Positions 33,820 to 42,873 of a DNA stretch of 64,000 nt are shown piece by piece. The notes beneath the pieces are model-generated. The model did no database searches. It worked only from the letters and a program-made list of their open reading frames with translations, and was not told the DNA's origin. How positions within the stretch are numbered: position 1 is the first letter of the stretch; each line of letters begins with the position of its first letter. The DNA is from Verrucomicrobiales bacterium (GTDB lineage: Bacteria; Verrucomicrobiota; Verrucomicrobiia; Verrucomicrobiales; DEV007), in contig JARGPI010000023.1 of NCBI GenBank assembly GCA_029213005.1, positions 1-64,000 on the forward strand, given 5' to 3'. A program made the translations under genes and the position numbers.

Positions 33820-35034
33820 ATGCCCGAACGAACTTCCGCAAAGAATCTTTCGAAAATGGATCGGGACCGGCTGGATCATCTCTACGAGCATCTTCAAAAG
33901 ATTTCCCCGCGAACCATTGGATATCCCTGTAATCAGGCCTGGGATTACTCAGAACTGTTCCGTTTTCTTGAATTCTCGATCAACAATGTCGGTGACCCCT
34001 ACGAAGGCAGTAATTACCGGCTCAATACGCACGAATTTGAATGTGAAGTGCTCGATAAGTTCAGCGACTACACGAAGGCTGATAAGAGCGATTTCTGGGG
34101 CTACGTGACGACCGGAGGGACCGAGGGCAACATGTATGGTCTCTACCTCGCGAGAGAGCTGTATCCGCAGGGAGTGGTCTATTTTTCCGAAGACACCCAC
34201 TACAGTGTCGCCAAGATTCTCCGTCTGCAGCACACCCGGAATATCATGCTGAAATCCCAGGAAAACGGGGAAATGGATTATGATGATCTGCGGGAGTCGG
34301 TGCGCCTCAACCGCGATGCTCCGCCCATCGTGTTTGCCAATATTGGAACCACGATGAAGGGGGCGGTGGATAATCTGGACAAAATTCGTGAGGTGATGCG
34401 GGAGTTTGTCATTCCCAATTACTACATCCACTGCGATGCCGCTCTCAGTGGGATGATTCTTCCCTTTTTAGACAACCCACCGCCGTGGACTTTTGCCGAC
34501 GGCGCGGACAGCATCTCGATCAGCGGGCATAAAATGATCGGGGGACCTCTCCCTTGCGGATTGGCCCTCGCACGGAAGCAGTATGTCGACCGGGTCGCCC
34601 GATCGGTGGAATACGTCGGGGTGCTGGATACCACGATCACCGGATCCCGGAGTGCTTTTGCGCCTTTGATGCTCTGGTATGCCCTCAGAACCTTGAAAGA
34701 TGAAGGGCTGGAGAACAATGCAAAACACTCTTTGGCGATGGCCCGCTATGCGGTCGCGAGATTTAATGAGAAAGGAGTTCCAGCGTGGCGAAATACCAAT
34801 TCGGTCACCGTGGTCTTTCCCCATCCGGCGAAAAGCGTCATGGAAAAATGGGTGGTGGCTCCAAACCGCGGGATCGGCCATCTCGTAGCCTTGCCCCACA
34901 TGAACGAAGCGTTGATCGACTCGTTTATCGATGATTATTGTGAAGCCCGGAGCGATGAACCGGTTGATGAACGTCGCATTCCCGGCTCAAAGGATCCCCG
35001 GCGGGGAAGTACTTCTAACGCGGGTTTAATATGA
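33820..35034 (+). CDS. PLP-dependent histidine decarboxylase-like protein
   Basis: A 404-residue group II PLP decarboxylase resembling the PLP-type histidine decarboxylases of enterobacteria: IGYP, FLEFSINNVGDPYEGSNYRLNTHEFE, GYVTTGGTEGNMYGLYLARE, EDTHYSVAKI, HCDAALSGMILPF, and the PLP lysine in SISGHKMIGGPLPCG (Lys238). It should convert an amino acid, probably histidine, to its amine and CO2, but close relatives with other substrates exist. The open frame extends to 33715 through repeat C, but this part encodes the repeat and the ATG at 33820 fits the family start. Its stop overlaps the ACT-protein start (ATGA), indicating coupling. Confidence 0.8.
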   Translation: MPERTSAKNLSKMDRDRLDHLYEHLQKISPRTIGYPCNQAWDYSELFRFLEFSINNVGDPYEGSNYRLNTHEFECEVLDKFSDYTKADKSDFWGYVTTGGTEGNMYGLYLARELYPQGVVYFSEDTHYSVAKILRLQHTRNIMLKSQENGEMDYDDLRESVRLNRDAPPIVFANIGTTMKGAVDNLDKIREVMREFVIPNYYIHCDAALSGMILPFLDNPPPWTFADGADSISISGHKMIGGPLPCGLALARKQYVDRVARSVEYVGVLDTTITGSRSAFAPLMLWYALRTLKDEGLENNAKHSLAMARYAVARFNEKGVPAWRNTNSVTVVFPHPAKSVMEKWVVAPNRGIGHLVALPHMNEALIDSFIDDYCEARSDEPVDERRIPGSKDPRRGSTSNAGLI

Positions 35035-35423
35035 AACAGATTACCATTATCACGGAAAACCAATCAGGTGAAGTCGCTCAGATTTCCAGTCTCCTGGGGG
35101 ATCTGGGGATAAATATCAATGACATTGAGGTCGAAAAGGGGGAGGACCTCGGAGTGATCACTTTGTCAGTCGACAAATATGATGCGGCGTTGAAAGCGAT
35201 CCGCGGAGCCGGCTTTCAAGCGATCACCCAGGATGCCTTGCTGGTGCGACTCGAGGACAAGCCCGGCGCACTCGCTAAGATTGCGACCCGGTTCGTCGAG
35301 AAATCGATCGAGCTCCGGAGTATGCACATCATTCAGCGCCGCAACGGGCACGCCCATGTCAGCATCGTGACGACCGATAATAATCAGGCCGCCGAGTTGC
35401 TGAAAGATGTGATTGTCGGCTGA
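35031..35423 (+). CDS. Tandem ACT-domain protein
   Basis: A 130-residue protein made of two ACT domains (about residues 1-66 and 67-130): KQITIITENQSGEVAQISSLLGDLGININDIEVEKG, then LLVRLEDKPGALAKIATRFVEKSIELRSMHIIQRR. ACT domains bind amino acids and control metabolic enzymes. No catalytic domain is attached. The 4-base overlap with the decarboxylase suggests that it senses the substrate amino acid or regulates that enzyme; this is inferred from context. Its stop lies 6 bases from the convergent typA stop. Confidence 0.85.
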   Translation: MKQITIITENQSGEVAQISSLLGDLGININDIEVEKGEDLGVITLSVDKYDAALKAIRGAGFQAITQDALLVRLEDKPGALAKIATRFVEKSIELRSMHIIQRRNGHAHVSIVTTDNNQAAELLKDVIVG

Positions 35424-35429
35424 GGCTCT

Positions 35430-37274
35430 CTAAACGACTTCCGCCGGAGCTCCTTTTTTCGCAGCGCGCTTCCGCTCGTTGGAATCGAGGATTGCCTTGC
35501 GGAGACGGATATTCTGCGGTGTGACTTCCACCAACTCATCGGGCGCGATGTATTCGATAGCCCGATCCAGGGAAAACTTGATTGCCGGAGTCAGGGTCGT
35601 GGTTTTATCACTGCCTGACGCACGGTGGTTGGTGAGCTGCTTCGCCTTGGTCGGGTTGACCGGGAGGTCATCCGTCCGTGGGTTTTCGCCGATAATCATA
35701 CCTTCGTAAACTTTATCTCCAGGTGAGACAAAAAGCTTTCCGCGGGTTTCGATGCTCGTCAGCGAGTAGCCCATACACTCGCCTTTCTCCATGGAAATGA
35801 GGGTGCCGGTCGAACGGGTCCGGATATCACCACTGTCCGGGCGATACTCAAGGAAAAGGTGGGACATAATGCCTTCACCACTCGTCAGGTTAAGCAATTC
35901 GAATTCAAATCCGATCAAACCACGGGTCGGGATGACGGCTTCGATGTTAGTGCGGCCATTGCGGGTCGACATCGCTTCCACTTTACCTTTTCTGACAGCC
36001 AGTGACTGAACAATTCCGCCGACAGATTCGTCAGGAACTTCGACATAAGCGGTCTCATAAGGCTCCATCAGTTTGCCGTCGATCCGCTTTTTGATCACTG
36101 TTGGACGGGAAACGAGCAGCTCAAAGCCTTCGCGGCGCATTGTTTCGACCACAACGGCAACCTGCATCGCTCCCCGGGCGCTGACCCGGAAAACACCACC
36201 TTCATCGGTGTCCTCGATCTTAATCGAAATGTTGGTCCGCGCTTCCCGGAGCAGACGATCGCGGATCTCCCGCGATGTCACACGATCTCCCTCGGTTCCG
36301 GCAAATGGTCCGTTGTTCACGGAAAAGAACATCTGAACGGTTGGCGGATCGATCTCATTGAATGGAACGGGCTCGGCCTCTTTATCGAAAGAAATGGTTT
36401 CACCAATATCGGCGTCCTCAAAACCGGCGAGCCCGACGATGTGACCTGCGTAACCGATGTCGGCTTCGTTGGTTCCCAGTGCGAGGTATTCGAAAATCTT
36501 CGAGATTTTGGCTCTCTGTGGAGGATTCTCCTGGCTGAGACGCCAAACCTGATCGCCCAGCTTCACGGTGCCGGCGAGAATCTTACCAATCGCAATCCGG
36601 CCGACATAATCGGACCAGTCGATATTTGAGACCAGCATTTTAAATTCACCATCGGGATCGACCTTAGGAGCCGGGATCTTTTCCTGGAAGGCTTTGAAGA
36701 GCGGCGTCATATCGACTCGCTCATCGTCAGGGCTGTCCATCGCATAGCCATCGCGGGCGCTGCCGTAGAGAAAAGTTGCGTTGAACTGTTCCTCAGTCGC
36801 GTCGAGGTCGAGGAAGAGTTCCAAAACCATATCATGAACCTCCTGAGGGCGTGCGTTCGGTCGGTCGACCTTGTTTACGAAAACAATTGGCTCAAGACCG
36901 GCTGCGAGTGCTTTCTTGAGAACAAAACGAGTCTGTGCCTGGGGACCATCGTAGGCGTCGACAACGAGAAGAACCCCGTCCACCATTTGCATGACCCGTT
37001 CCACTTCACCACCGAAGTCAGCGTGGCCCGGAGTGTCGACGATATTGATAATACCACCTTGCCAGCGAACCGACGTGTTTTTCGATTTGATGGTAATGCC
37101 CCGTTCACGCTCCTGGTCCATGGAATCCATGGCACGGTCTTCAACCACCTGGTTTTCGCGAAACGCGCCACCTTGTTTGAGGAGTTGATCGACGAGCGTT
37201 GTTTTACCGTGATCAACGTGGGCGATGATCGCAACATTGCGTATATTTTCAGGACTGTTGGAACCAGATGACAT
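35430..37274 (-). CDS. typA: Translational GTPase TypA/BipA
   Basis: A 614-residue GTPase from the Met at 37274. G motifs are AHVDHGKTTL, RGITI, DTPGHADFGGE and NKVDRPNA; domains II, III and V follow, then the TypA-specific C-terminal domain (RTDDLPVNPTKAKQLTNHRASGSDKTTTL). TypA binds 70S ribosomes and supports 50S assembly under stress or cold. A start six codons earlier (37292) is possible. It lies 69 bases downstream of the CPBP protease gene on the minus strand. Confidence 0.97.
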   Translation of the reverse strand: MSSGSNSPENIRNVAIIAHVDHGKTTLVDQLLKQGGAFRENQVVEDRAMDSMDQERERGITIKSKNTSVRWQGGIINIVDTPGHADFGGEVERVMQMVDGVLLVVDAYDGPQAQTRFVLKKALAAGLEPIVFVNKVDRPNARPQEVHDMVLELFLDLDATEEQFNATFLYGSARDGYAMDSPDDERVDMTPLFKAFQEKIPAPKVDPDGEFKMLVSNIDWSDYVGRIAIGKILAGTVKLGDQVWRLSQENPPQRAKISKIFEYLALGTNEADIGYAGHIVGLAGFEDADIGETISFDKEAEPVPFNEIDPPTVQMFFSVNNGPFAGTEGDRVTSREIRDRLLREARTNISIKIEDTDEGGVFRVSARGAMQVAVVVETMRREGFELLVSRPTVIKKRIDGKLMEPYETAYVEVPDESVGGIVQSLAVRKGKVEAMSTRNGRTNIEAVIPTRGLIGFEFELLNLTSGEGIMSHLFLEYRPDSGDIRTRSTGTLISMEKGECMGYSLTSIETRGKLFVSPGDKVYEGMIIGENPRTDDLPVNPTKAKQLTNHRASGSDKTTTLTPAIKFSLDRAIEYIAPDELVEVTPQNIRLRKAILDSNERKRAAKKGAPAEVV

Positions 37275-37343
37275 CAGGCGGTGAATGAGCACCCTAAATC
37301 CGTTATTGCAAGGGGATTTACGCAGCTTGACAGCCAGATTCGA

Positions 37344-38192
37344 TTATTCTCCTTTCGAGAGAAAAAGGAAGGCGACGTTGACCCCGTTGAAAAGAGAGTG
37401 AATCAGGATCGGCACCCAGAGACAGCGACTCATTTCATAGGAAAGCGTCAGGATGATGGCGAAGACCCAGAGAGGGAGTAGCGCGAGTAGGTTTGAGTGA
37501 ACCACGGCAAATAATCCACCGGTGATCAACGCGCTGAAGAGTGGGCTGGAAAACCGTTTCATCACTCCGTAAAAATAACCTCGGAAGAGCGTTTCCTCCA
37601 CGATGGGTGCGATGATCACCGCATTGATCACAGATAGCAAAACGACGGGAATCGCCTTGGCGTTTTTCATTTCCTCAACCGGGCGCTGGATGTCGAGATT
37701 CCCCAGCTTTTCCCGGAGAAACTCGCTGCTGAGATTGCCCAGATACTGGTTGCAGACAAACAAACTCACTACGGTGCCGGCCAGGCCGTAGGCCACAATG
37801 ACCGGGAGCCGACTTTGCCGGAGACCCAGCATTTCGACGGCGTCCCGAAGCGTGACCAGTTGAATCAGAATAACGGTGATTACCCCGATAAAGGCGAAGG
37901 ACACAAACTGATTGAGACCTTCGACGAGCTGTCTTCCGGCATCTTTGGGAACTTCGGGGGTGGCGGATCCCATATCCGGCAGAAAGTAGGAGAGGATCGG
38001 GTTAATCAGGAAGAAGATCAGGGGAAACCAGATCAACAGCAGGTCCGCTTTTCCAAATTTGGCGCCGATTCCGGGAGTCGGCTCTTTACGAAAGGAGCCC
38101 AGAAACCCGTGGATGACGATGCCGATTACCAGTGCAATCAGCAGAATCACCTCCAGGTCGAATAGAATCCGTTTCGCAACTAACTCGTCCAT
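37344..38192 (-). CDS. CPBP-family intramembrane metalloprotease
   Basis: A 282-residue multi-pass membrane protein with seven or eight hydrophobic segments. The CPBP (Abi/Rce1-like) motifs are present: EETLFRGYFYG, FAVVHS and LIHSLFNGVN, providing the Glu, His and Asn active-site residues. Members cleave prenylated or membrane-bound peptides, or act in bacteriocin self-immunity; the substrate here is unknown. It starts 8 bases after the glgP stop and is probably co-transcribed with it. Confidence 0.85.
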   Translation of the reverse strand: MDELVAKRILFDLEVILLIALVIGIVIHGFLGSFRKEPTPGIGAKFGKADLLLIWFPLIFFLINPILSYFLPDMGSATPEVPKDAGRQLVEGLNQFVSFAFIGVITVILIQLVTLRDAVEMLGLRQSRLPVIVAYGLAGTVVSLFVCNQYLGNLSSEFLREKLGNLDIQRPVEEMKNAKAIPVVLLSVINAVIIAPIVEETLFRGYFYGVMKRFSSPLFSALITGGLFAVVHSNLLALLPLWVFAIILTLSYEMSRCLWVPILIHSLFNGVNVAFLFLSKGE

Positions 38193-38200
38193 CCCTCAGC

Positions 38201-40660
38201 CTAAATGCTTTGCGAGGGCAGATTCCAGATTTGTTCGGCGTATTCGCGAATCGTCCGGTCGCTTGAGAATTTCCCAACCCGGGCGGTGTTGAGAATTGCG
38301 CTTTTCGCCCAGCGATCGGTGTCTTTAAACATTTCATCCACAGCACCCTGGGTGGCCACGTATGGATTGAAATCAGGGAAGACCAAATACGGATCGTTTC
38401 CTTCCAGCAAGCTGCTTCTGAGATTACTGAAGGAGCCGCTCGGAGCAAAGTAGTCTGAAGTGAGCCATTCCAGAGAGTCTTTGAGTTCTTCGTGTTTCTC
38501 GTAGAAATCGATCGATCGATAACCTTTCTTCCAGAGTGCATCAACTTCCTCGACGGTGAGACCGAAGATAAAGATATTGTCCTCGCCGACCTCCTCAAGG
38601 ATTTCGACGTTAGCTCCGTCGAGGGTTCCGATCGTCAGTGAGCCGTTGAGGGCGAGTTTCATATTCCCGGTTCCGGAGGCTTCTTTACCCGCGGTTGAGA
38701 TTTGTTCGGACAGGTCCGATGCGGGAATGATGGTTTCAGCAACGCTGACTCCGTAGTTCGGCAGAAACGCGACCTTCAACTTGCCGTGGATTCGTGCGTC
38801 GTTGTTGATCTTTTCGCCCACGGCATTGATCGCGTGGATGATCTCTTTTGCGAGAGTGTATCCGGGTGCGGCCTTTGCCCCGAAAACGAAGACGCGAGGA
38901 ACGATATCGAGATTCGGATTGTTTAACAGACGACGATACTGCGTAACAATGTTCAGCAGATTCAGGTGCTGGCGCTTGTATTCGTGGAGGCGCTTGATTT
39001 GAACATCGAACAGAGCGGTCGGGTCTACGGTGATTCCACAGCGTTTTTGAATGAGGCTGGCGAGGCGCTCCTTGTTCCGGAGTTTGATCGCCATAAATTC
39101 AGCGCGCCAGTTGGCGTCTTCCGCAAACGGCTCGAGATCCCGAAGGCGGTCGAGATCGCGCGGCCAATCGTTACCGATACTGCTGTCAATCAAACCGGAC
39201 AACTCAGGGTTACAGGCTTTCAACCAGCGGCGGGGAGTGATTCCATTGGTCTTGTTCTGAATCTTACCCGGATACAGTTGATCAAAAGATTTGAAGAGAT
39301 CTTTCTTCAAAAGTTCGGTGTGAAGTGCTGCCACACCATTGGTGGTGTGACTGCAGACGACTGCCATGTAGGCCATCCGGATCTGTTGAGGCATACTCTC
39401 TTCGATCAAAGACAGCTCAGCTTTCTTTCTCGCATCACCCGGCCATTTGGCTTCCACCTCCTGCTCGAGGAATTGTTTGTTGATGTCGAAAATGATCTGG
39501 AGGTGTCGCGGCAGGACTTTCTCAAAAAGCGGCACGCTCCATTTTTCGAGAGCTTCCGGCAACAGTGTGTGGTTGGTGTAGGAAAATGTTTTCCGGCAGA
39601 TTGACCAGGCTTTGTCCCAGGAGAGGTCCTCTTCGTCGATGAGCAAACGCATCAGCTCTGGAACGGCGATCGCCGGGTGGGTATCGTTTAACTGAATCGC
39701 AGCTTTGTCGGAAAGGTTGTCCCAGTTGTTTCCGCTCTGAATGTGGCGTTTGATGATGTCTCTGAGTGAGCAGGTCACAAAGAAATACTGCTGCACGAGG
39801 CGCAGCTCTTTACCGGCCTCAGTTGAGTCGTTGGGGTAGAGAACTTTTGAAATTGTTTCGCTTTCCGCCTTCTGGCGAACCGCATCGACGTAACCGCCAC
39901 GGTTGAAAATACCGAGATCAAAATCCTGAGAGGCCCGGCTTTCCCAGAGGCGGAGGAAATTCACAGTCTTAGTCTCATAACCGGTCACTGGAATGTCCCA
40001 GGGAACTCCGATAATGGAGCGGGAATCGGTCCAGATCGATTTTCCCTTTCCGAATTCGTCGAATTTCAGCTCCACTTTTCCGTAGATGGGAACTTCGACC
40101 GCATATTCCGGACGGCAAATTCCCCAGGGATTGCCGAAACGCCGCCATTCGTCGGGCAGTTCGACCTGTTTTCCATCAACAAACGCCTGTCGAAACAGAC
40201 CGAATTCGTAATTGATCCCGTAACCAATCGCGGGGAGGTCCAGAGTGGACAGCGAATCCATAAAGCAGGCTGCAAGACGTCCGAGGCCTCCGTTCCCAAG
40301 TCCGAGATCCGGAGCTTCCTCGATGAGTTCGTCCAGATCCTGTCCCAATTCTTTAAGCGCTGCCCGGGTATTTTCGAGGGCGCCGATATTGACGAGATTG
40401 TTCTCGAGGAGGCGTCCCATCAGATATTCGAGAGATAGATAATAAACCCGCTTCACATTGCACTCGCGATGCTTTTGGCGCATCTCGCAGGCGTTTTCGA
40501 GGATGCGATCCCGTGTCGTCAGGCAAACCGCAGTCCACCAGTCATAAGCAGTGGCCGTTTCCGGGCCGTGAGCCTGCTTTCGAATCAAGTTCGAAAGGAT
40601 TTCACCTTTAAGTCTGGTAACTTCTTCCGAGTTGATGGCTGGGTCGTTGGGTTGATTCAT
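38201..40660 (-). CDS. glgP: Glycogen/starch/alpha-glucan phosphorylase
   Basis: A GT35 enzyme of about 819 residues from the Met at 40660 (MNQPNDPAINSEEV); an in-frame start at 40684 would add eight residues. Signatures include YYLSLEYLMGRLLENNLVN, GLGNGGLGRLAACFMDSL, the PLP-binding EASGTGNMKLALNGSLTIGTLDGAN and QLNDTHPAIAVPELMRLL. It releases glucose-1-phosphate from glycogen using phosphate. Domains and length match the bacterial family. It heads a minus-strand run with the CPBP gene and typA. Confidence 0.97.
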   Translation of the reverse strand: MNQPNDPAINSEEVTRLKGEILSNLIRKQAHGPETATAYDWWTAVCLTTRDRILENACEMRQKHRECNVKRVYYLSLEYLMGRLLENNLVNIGALENTRAALKELGQDLDELIEEAPDLGLGNGGLGRLAACFMDSLSTLDLPAIGYGINYEFGLFRQAFVDGKQVELPDEWRRFGNPWGICRPEYAVEVPIYGKVELKFDEFGKGKSIWTDSRSIIGVPWDIPVTGYETKTVNFLRLWESRASQDFDLGIFNRGGYVDAVRQKAESETISKVLYPNDSTEAGKELRLVQQYFFVTCSLRDIIKRHIQSGNNWDNLSDKAAIQLNDTHPAIAVPELMRLLIDEEDLSWDKAWSICRKTFSYTNHTLLPEALEKWSVPLFEKVLPRHLQIIFDINKQFLEQEVEAKWPGDARKKAELSLIEESMPQQIRMAYMAVVCSHTTNGVAALHTELLKKDLFKSFDQLYPGKIQNKTNGITPRRWLKACNPELSGLIDSSIGNDWPRDLDRLRDLEPFAEDANWRAEFMAIKLRNKERLASLIQKRCGITVDPTALFDVQIKRLHEYKRQHLNLLNIVTQYRRLLNNPNLDIVPRVFVFGAKAAPGYTLAKEIIHAINAVGEKINNDARIHGKLKVAFLPNYGVSVAETIIPASDLSEQISTAGKEASGTGNMKLALNGSLTIGTLDGANVEILEEVGEDNIFIFGLTVEEVDALWKKGYRSIDFYEKHEELKDSLEWLTSDYFAPSGSFSNLRSSLLEGNDPYLVFPDFNPYVATQGAVDEMFKDTDRWAKSAILNTARVGKFSSDRTIREYAEQIWNLPSQSI

Positions 40661-40801
40661 AAATCTAAAATATCTATCGATCATTCGCCTTAATCACGGT
40701 ATTTTGCAAGTTTCGAGCGAGCTTTTAGCCCGCGAGTTCATCGCTGACGCTGGCTCCTTTGTGGGTTTGCTTTTTAAATTGCGTCCTCCTAGCATGGAGG
40801 A

Positions 40802-41737
40802 ATGAAGAAAGTTCTGAGTGGTCTGTTTGTTCTAATCCTTTTAATGGTAAATACTTCAGCCGGGGAGGACAGACTTGTTGTTGTCGGGGCGTCGTATGGG
40901 AAAAATGTGCTCGCGATCTGTGATTCGAAAGGCGAGGTGCTGTGGAGATTCGACACTGCCGGCCCGCAGAAAGGTCACGCCGGGCATCACGATGTTCACC
41001 TTTTACCGAACGGGAATCTGCTCTTTCACGACAGCTGGACGAAAACCCGGGAAATCACTTTGGGTAAGGAAGTGGTCTGGGAATACGACAGCCAGACGGA
41101 GAACGGAAACAGTGGGAAGAAGGTGGACGTTCATGCCTTTGCCCGGCTCCCCAATGGAGACACTGTCATCGTGGAGAGCGGCGTTGGGCGCATCATTCAT
41201 GTGAACCGGGATAAAAAAATTACCCGGGAGATTTCGCTGGGTACTGAAGGTCGGCAAAAGACCCGTTTGATGCGCGTTCTGGAAAACGGCCATTACCTCG
41301 TCTGTGCGGAGCGTCCCGGGGTTGTTTCGGAGTACGACGAGGCCGGGAATATCGTTTGGGAATACCCAACCAACACCCGGGTTTTCGGCGCAATCCGACT
41401 TAAAAACGGAAATACTCTGATCTGCACCGGTAGTGGAAACAGCGTTATCGAGGTCACACCGGAAAAGGAAATTGTCTGGGAAATCACGAAACAGGTTCCG
41501 GGAACGGAGGTGACTCTCGGATGGATGACCGATTTGCAGGAACTCCCCAATGGGAACTTCGCCCTCGGGAACTGTCATGCCGGTGAAGATAACCCGCAGA
41601 TTATTGAAGTGAATCGCGAAAAGCAGATCGTCTGGCAGTTTGATGAATGGGATCTGGTCGGGAACGGCCTCGCATCCTGGCAGATTCTGACCCCGGAGCA
41701 ATCAGCGATGGTTCGAAAAAAACTGGCGGCTCTTTAG
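40802..41737 (+). CDS. Secreted PQQ-like beta-propeller protein
   Basis: A 311-residue protein with a signal peptide (residues 1-20). Blade motifs repeat as GEVLWRFDT, KEVVWEYDS, GNIVWEYPT, KEIVWEITK and KQIVWQFDEW, each paired with LPNGN- or LKNGN-type turns (DVHLLPNGNLLFHD, ARLPNGDTVIVES, LQELPNGNFALGN). This is a PQQ-like propeller; no Cys or other catalytic pattern is obvious, so it may bind a ligand or protein in the periplasm. Function unknown. Repeat locus D follows 28 bases after the stop. Confidence 0.8.
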   Translation: MKKVLSGLFVLILLMVNTSAGEDRLVVVGASYGKNVLAICDSKGEVLWRFDTAGPQKGHAGHHDVHLLPNGNLLFHDSWTKTREITLGKEVVWEYDSQTENGNSGKKVDVHAFARLPNGDTVIVESGVGRIIHVNRDKKITREISLGTEGRQKTRLMRVLENGHYLVCAERPGVVSEYDEAGNIVWEYPTNTRVFGAIRLKNGNTLICTGSGNSVIEVTPEKEIVWEITKQVPGTEVTLGWMTDLQELPNGNFALGNCHAGEDNPQIIEVNREKQIVWQFDEWDLVGNGLASWQILTPEQSAMVRKKLAAL

Positions 41738-41763
41738 CTGTAAGATTTTTCCCGGCAAAGTGA

Positions 41764-41802
41764 CCGTACCCGGTACCGTTTCGGACCGTACCCTGTACAA
41801 TC
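41764..41802. repeat. Intergenic palindromic repeat, locus D (two units, 22-bp period)
   Basis: GTACCC cores start at 41766 (GACCGTACCCGGTACCGT) and 41788 (GACCGTACCCTGTACAATC), exactly 22 bases apart. The second unit abuts a TATAAT at 41807, so the array covers the expected -35 region of the alcohol dehydrogenase gene. Confidence 0.85.
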
Positions 41803-41806
41803 TCTA

Positions 41807-41812
41807 TATAAT
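41807..41812 (+). promoter_or_regulatory. TATAAT -10 element of the alcohol dehydrogenase gene
   Basis: A perfect TATAAT lies 9 bases before the ATG at 41822, implying a very short or absent leader. The -35 region falls inside repeat locus D. Confidence 0.4.
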
Positions 41813-41821
41813 TGATCACCT

Positions 41822-42826
41822 ATGACCACAGTTCACGCCTACGCCGCCACAGAAAGTAACGGGAAACTTAATCCGTTTGAATACGAACTCGGGGATCTCG
41901 ATCCCCATCAGGTCGACATTACCGTGGAGTCCTGCGGGATCTGTCACAGCGACTTGAGTATGCTCGGAAATGAATGGGGGCTCTCCAAATATCCCTTTGT
42001 CCCCGGGCACGAAGTGAGTGGTAAAATCGCCGCTGTCGGTGAATCTGTCACTCATCTTTCGGTAGGTGATACTGTAGGGCTCGGTTGGCATTCGGACTAC
42101 TGCATGACCTGCGATCAATGTATGAGTGGTAACTACAATTGTTGCCCTTCAGCTACGGGGACGATTGTCGGTCGACACGGAGGATTTGCTGATGTGGTGA
42201 GAGCTGCCGCAGCAAGTGTCGTGAAACTGCCGGATGAACTGAATACCCGAAAAGCCGGTCCACTCTTCTGTGGGGGGATAACGGTTTTCAATCCATTTGT
42301 CCAACTGGGTATTTCTCCGACCGACAGCGTCGCGGTTCTCGGGATTGGCGGACTGGGCCATCTCGCGATCCAGTTTGCGAAAGCGTGGGGATGCCAGGTA
42401 ACCGCGCTGACCTCTCCCGGTAAGGAGGAGGAAGCTAAAGAAATGGGCGCTCACGAAGTTCTCAATTCGCGTGACCCTCAGGCGATCAAGTCCGCCTACG
42501 GAAAATTCGATGTGATCCTTTCGACTATCAATGTGCCTCAGGAGTGGAATACCTACCTCAATGCCTTGAAACCACAGGGAAAACTACATTTTTTAGGCGC
42601 CGTGTTGGAGCCGCTAAACATCGGGGCGATGCCCTTAATCGGTGGGCAAAGAAGTGTCTCCGGATCTCCCGTCGGCAGTCCGGTGACGATTCGCAAAATG
42701 CTCGAATTTTCGGCCCGCCATCAAATTGAACCCATCACCGAGCACTTCCCAATGAGTGAAGTAAACGAGGCCATTGAGCATCTCAAATCCGGCGATGCCC
42801 GCTACCGGGTTGTTCTTGATCGGTAG
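41822..42826 (+). CDS. Zinc-dependent NAD(P) alcohol dehydrogenase (MDR, CAD/YahK-like)
   Basis: A 334-residue medium-chain dehydrogenase. Catalytic zinc ligands are Cys38 (SCGICHSD), His63 and Glu64 (PGHEVSG); structural zinc cysteines are Cys94, Cys97, Cys100 and Cys108. The Rossmann motif is GIGGLGHLAIQFAK. It is closest to the cinnamyl-alcohol-dehydrogenase/YahK group, broad aldehyde reductases usually using NADPH. The substrate is not predictable. Confidence 0.88.
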   Translation: MTTVHAYAATESNGKLNPFEYELGDLDPHQVDITVESCGICHSDLSMLGNEWGLSKYPFVPGHEVSGKIAAVGESVTHLSVGDTVGLGWHSDYCMTCDQCMSGNYNCCPSATGTIVGRHGGFADVVRAAAASVVKLPDELNTRKAGPLFCGGITVFNPFVQLGISPTDSVAVLGIGGLGHLAIQFAKAWGCQVTALTSPGKEEEAKEMGAHEVLNSRDPQAIKSAYGKFDVILSTINVPQEWNTYLNALKPQGKLHFLGAVLEPLNIGAMPLIGGQRSVSGSPVGSPVTIRKMLEFSARHQIEPITEHFPMSEVNEAIEHLKSGDARYRVVLDR

Positions 42827-42873
42827 AGTCTTCTTCTGTGAAATCGCCGAATAAGTAAACTCCTCCTTTCCCT

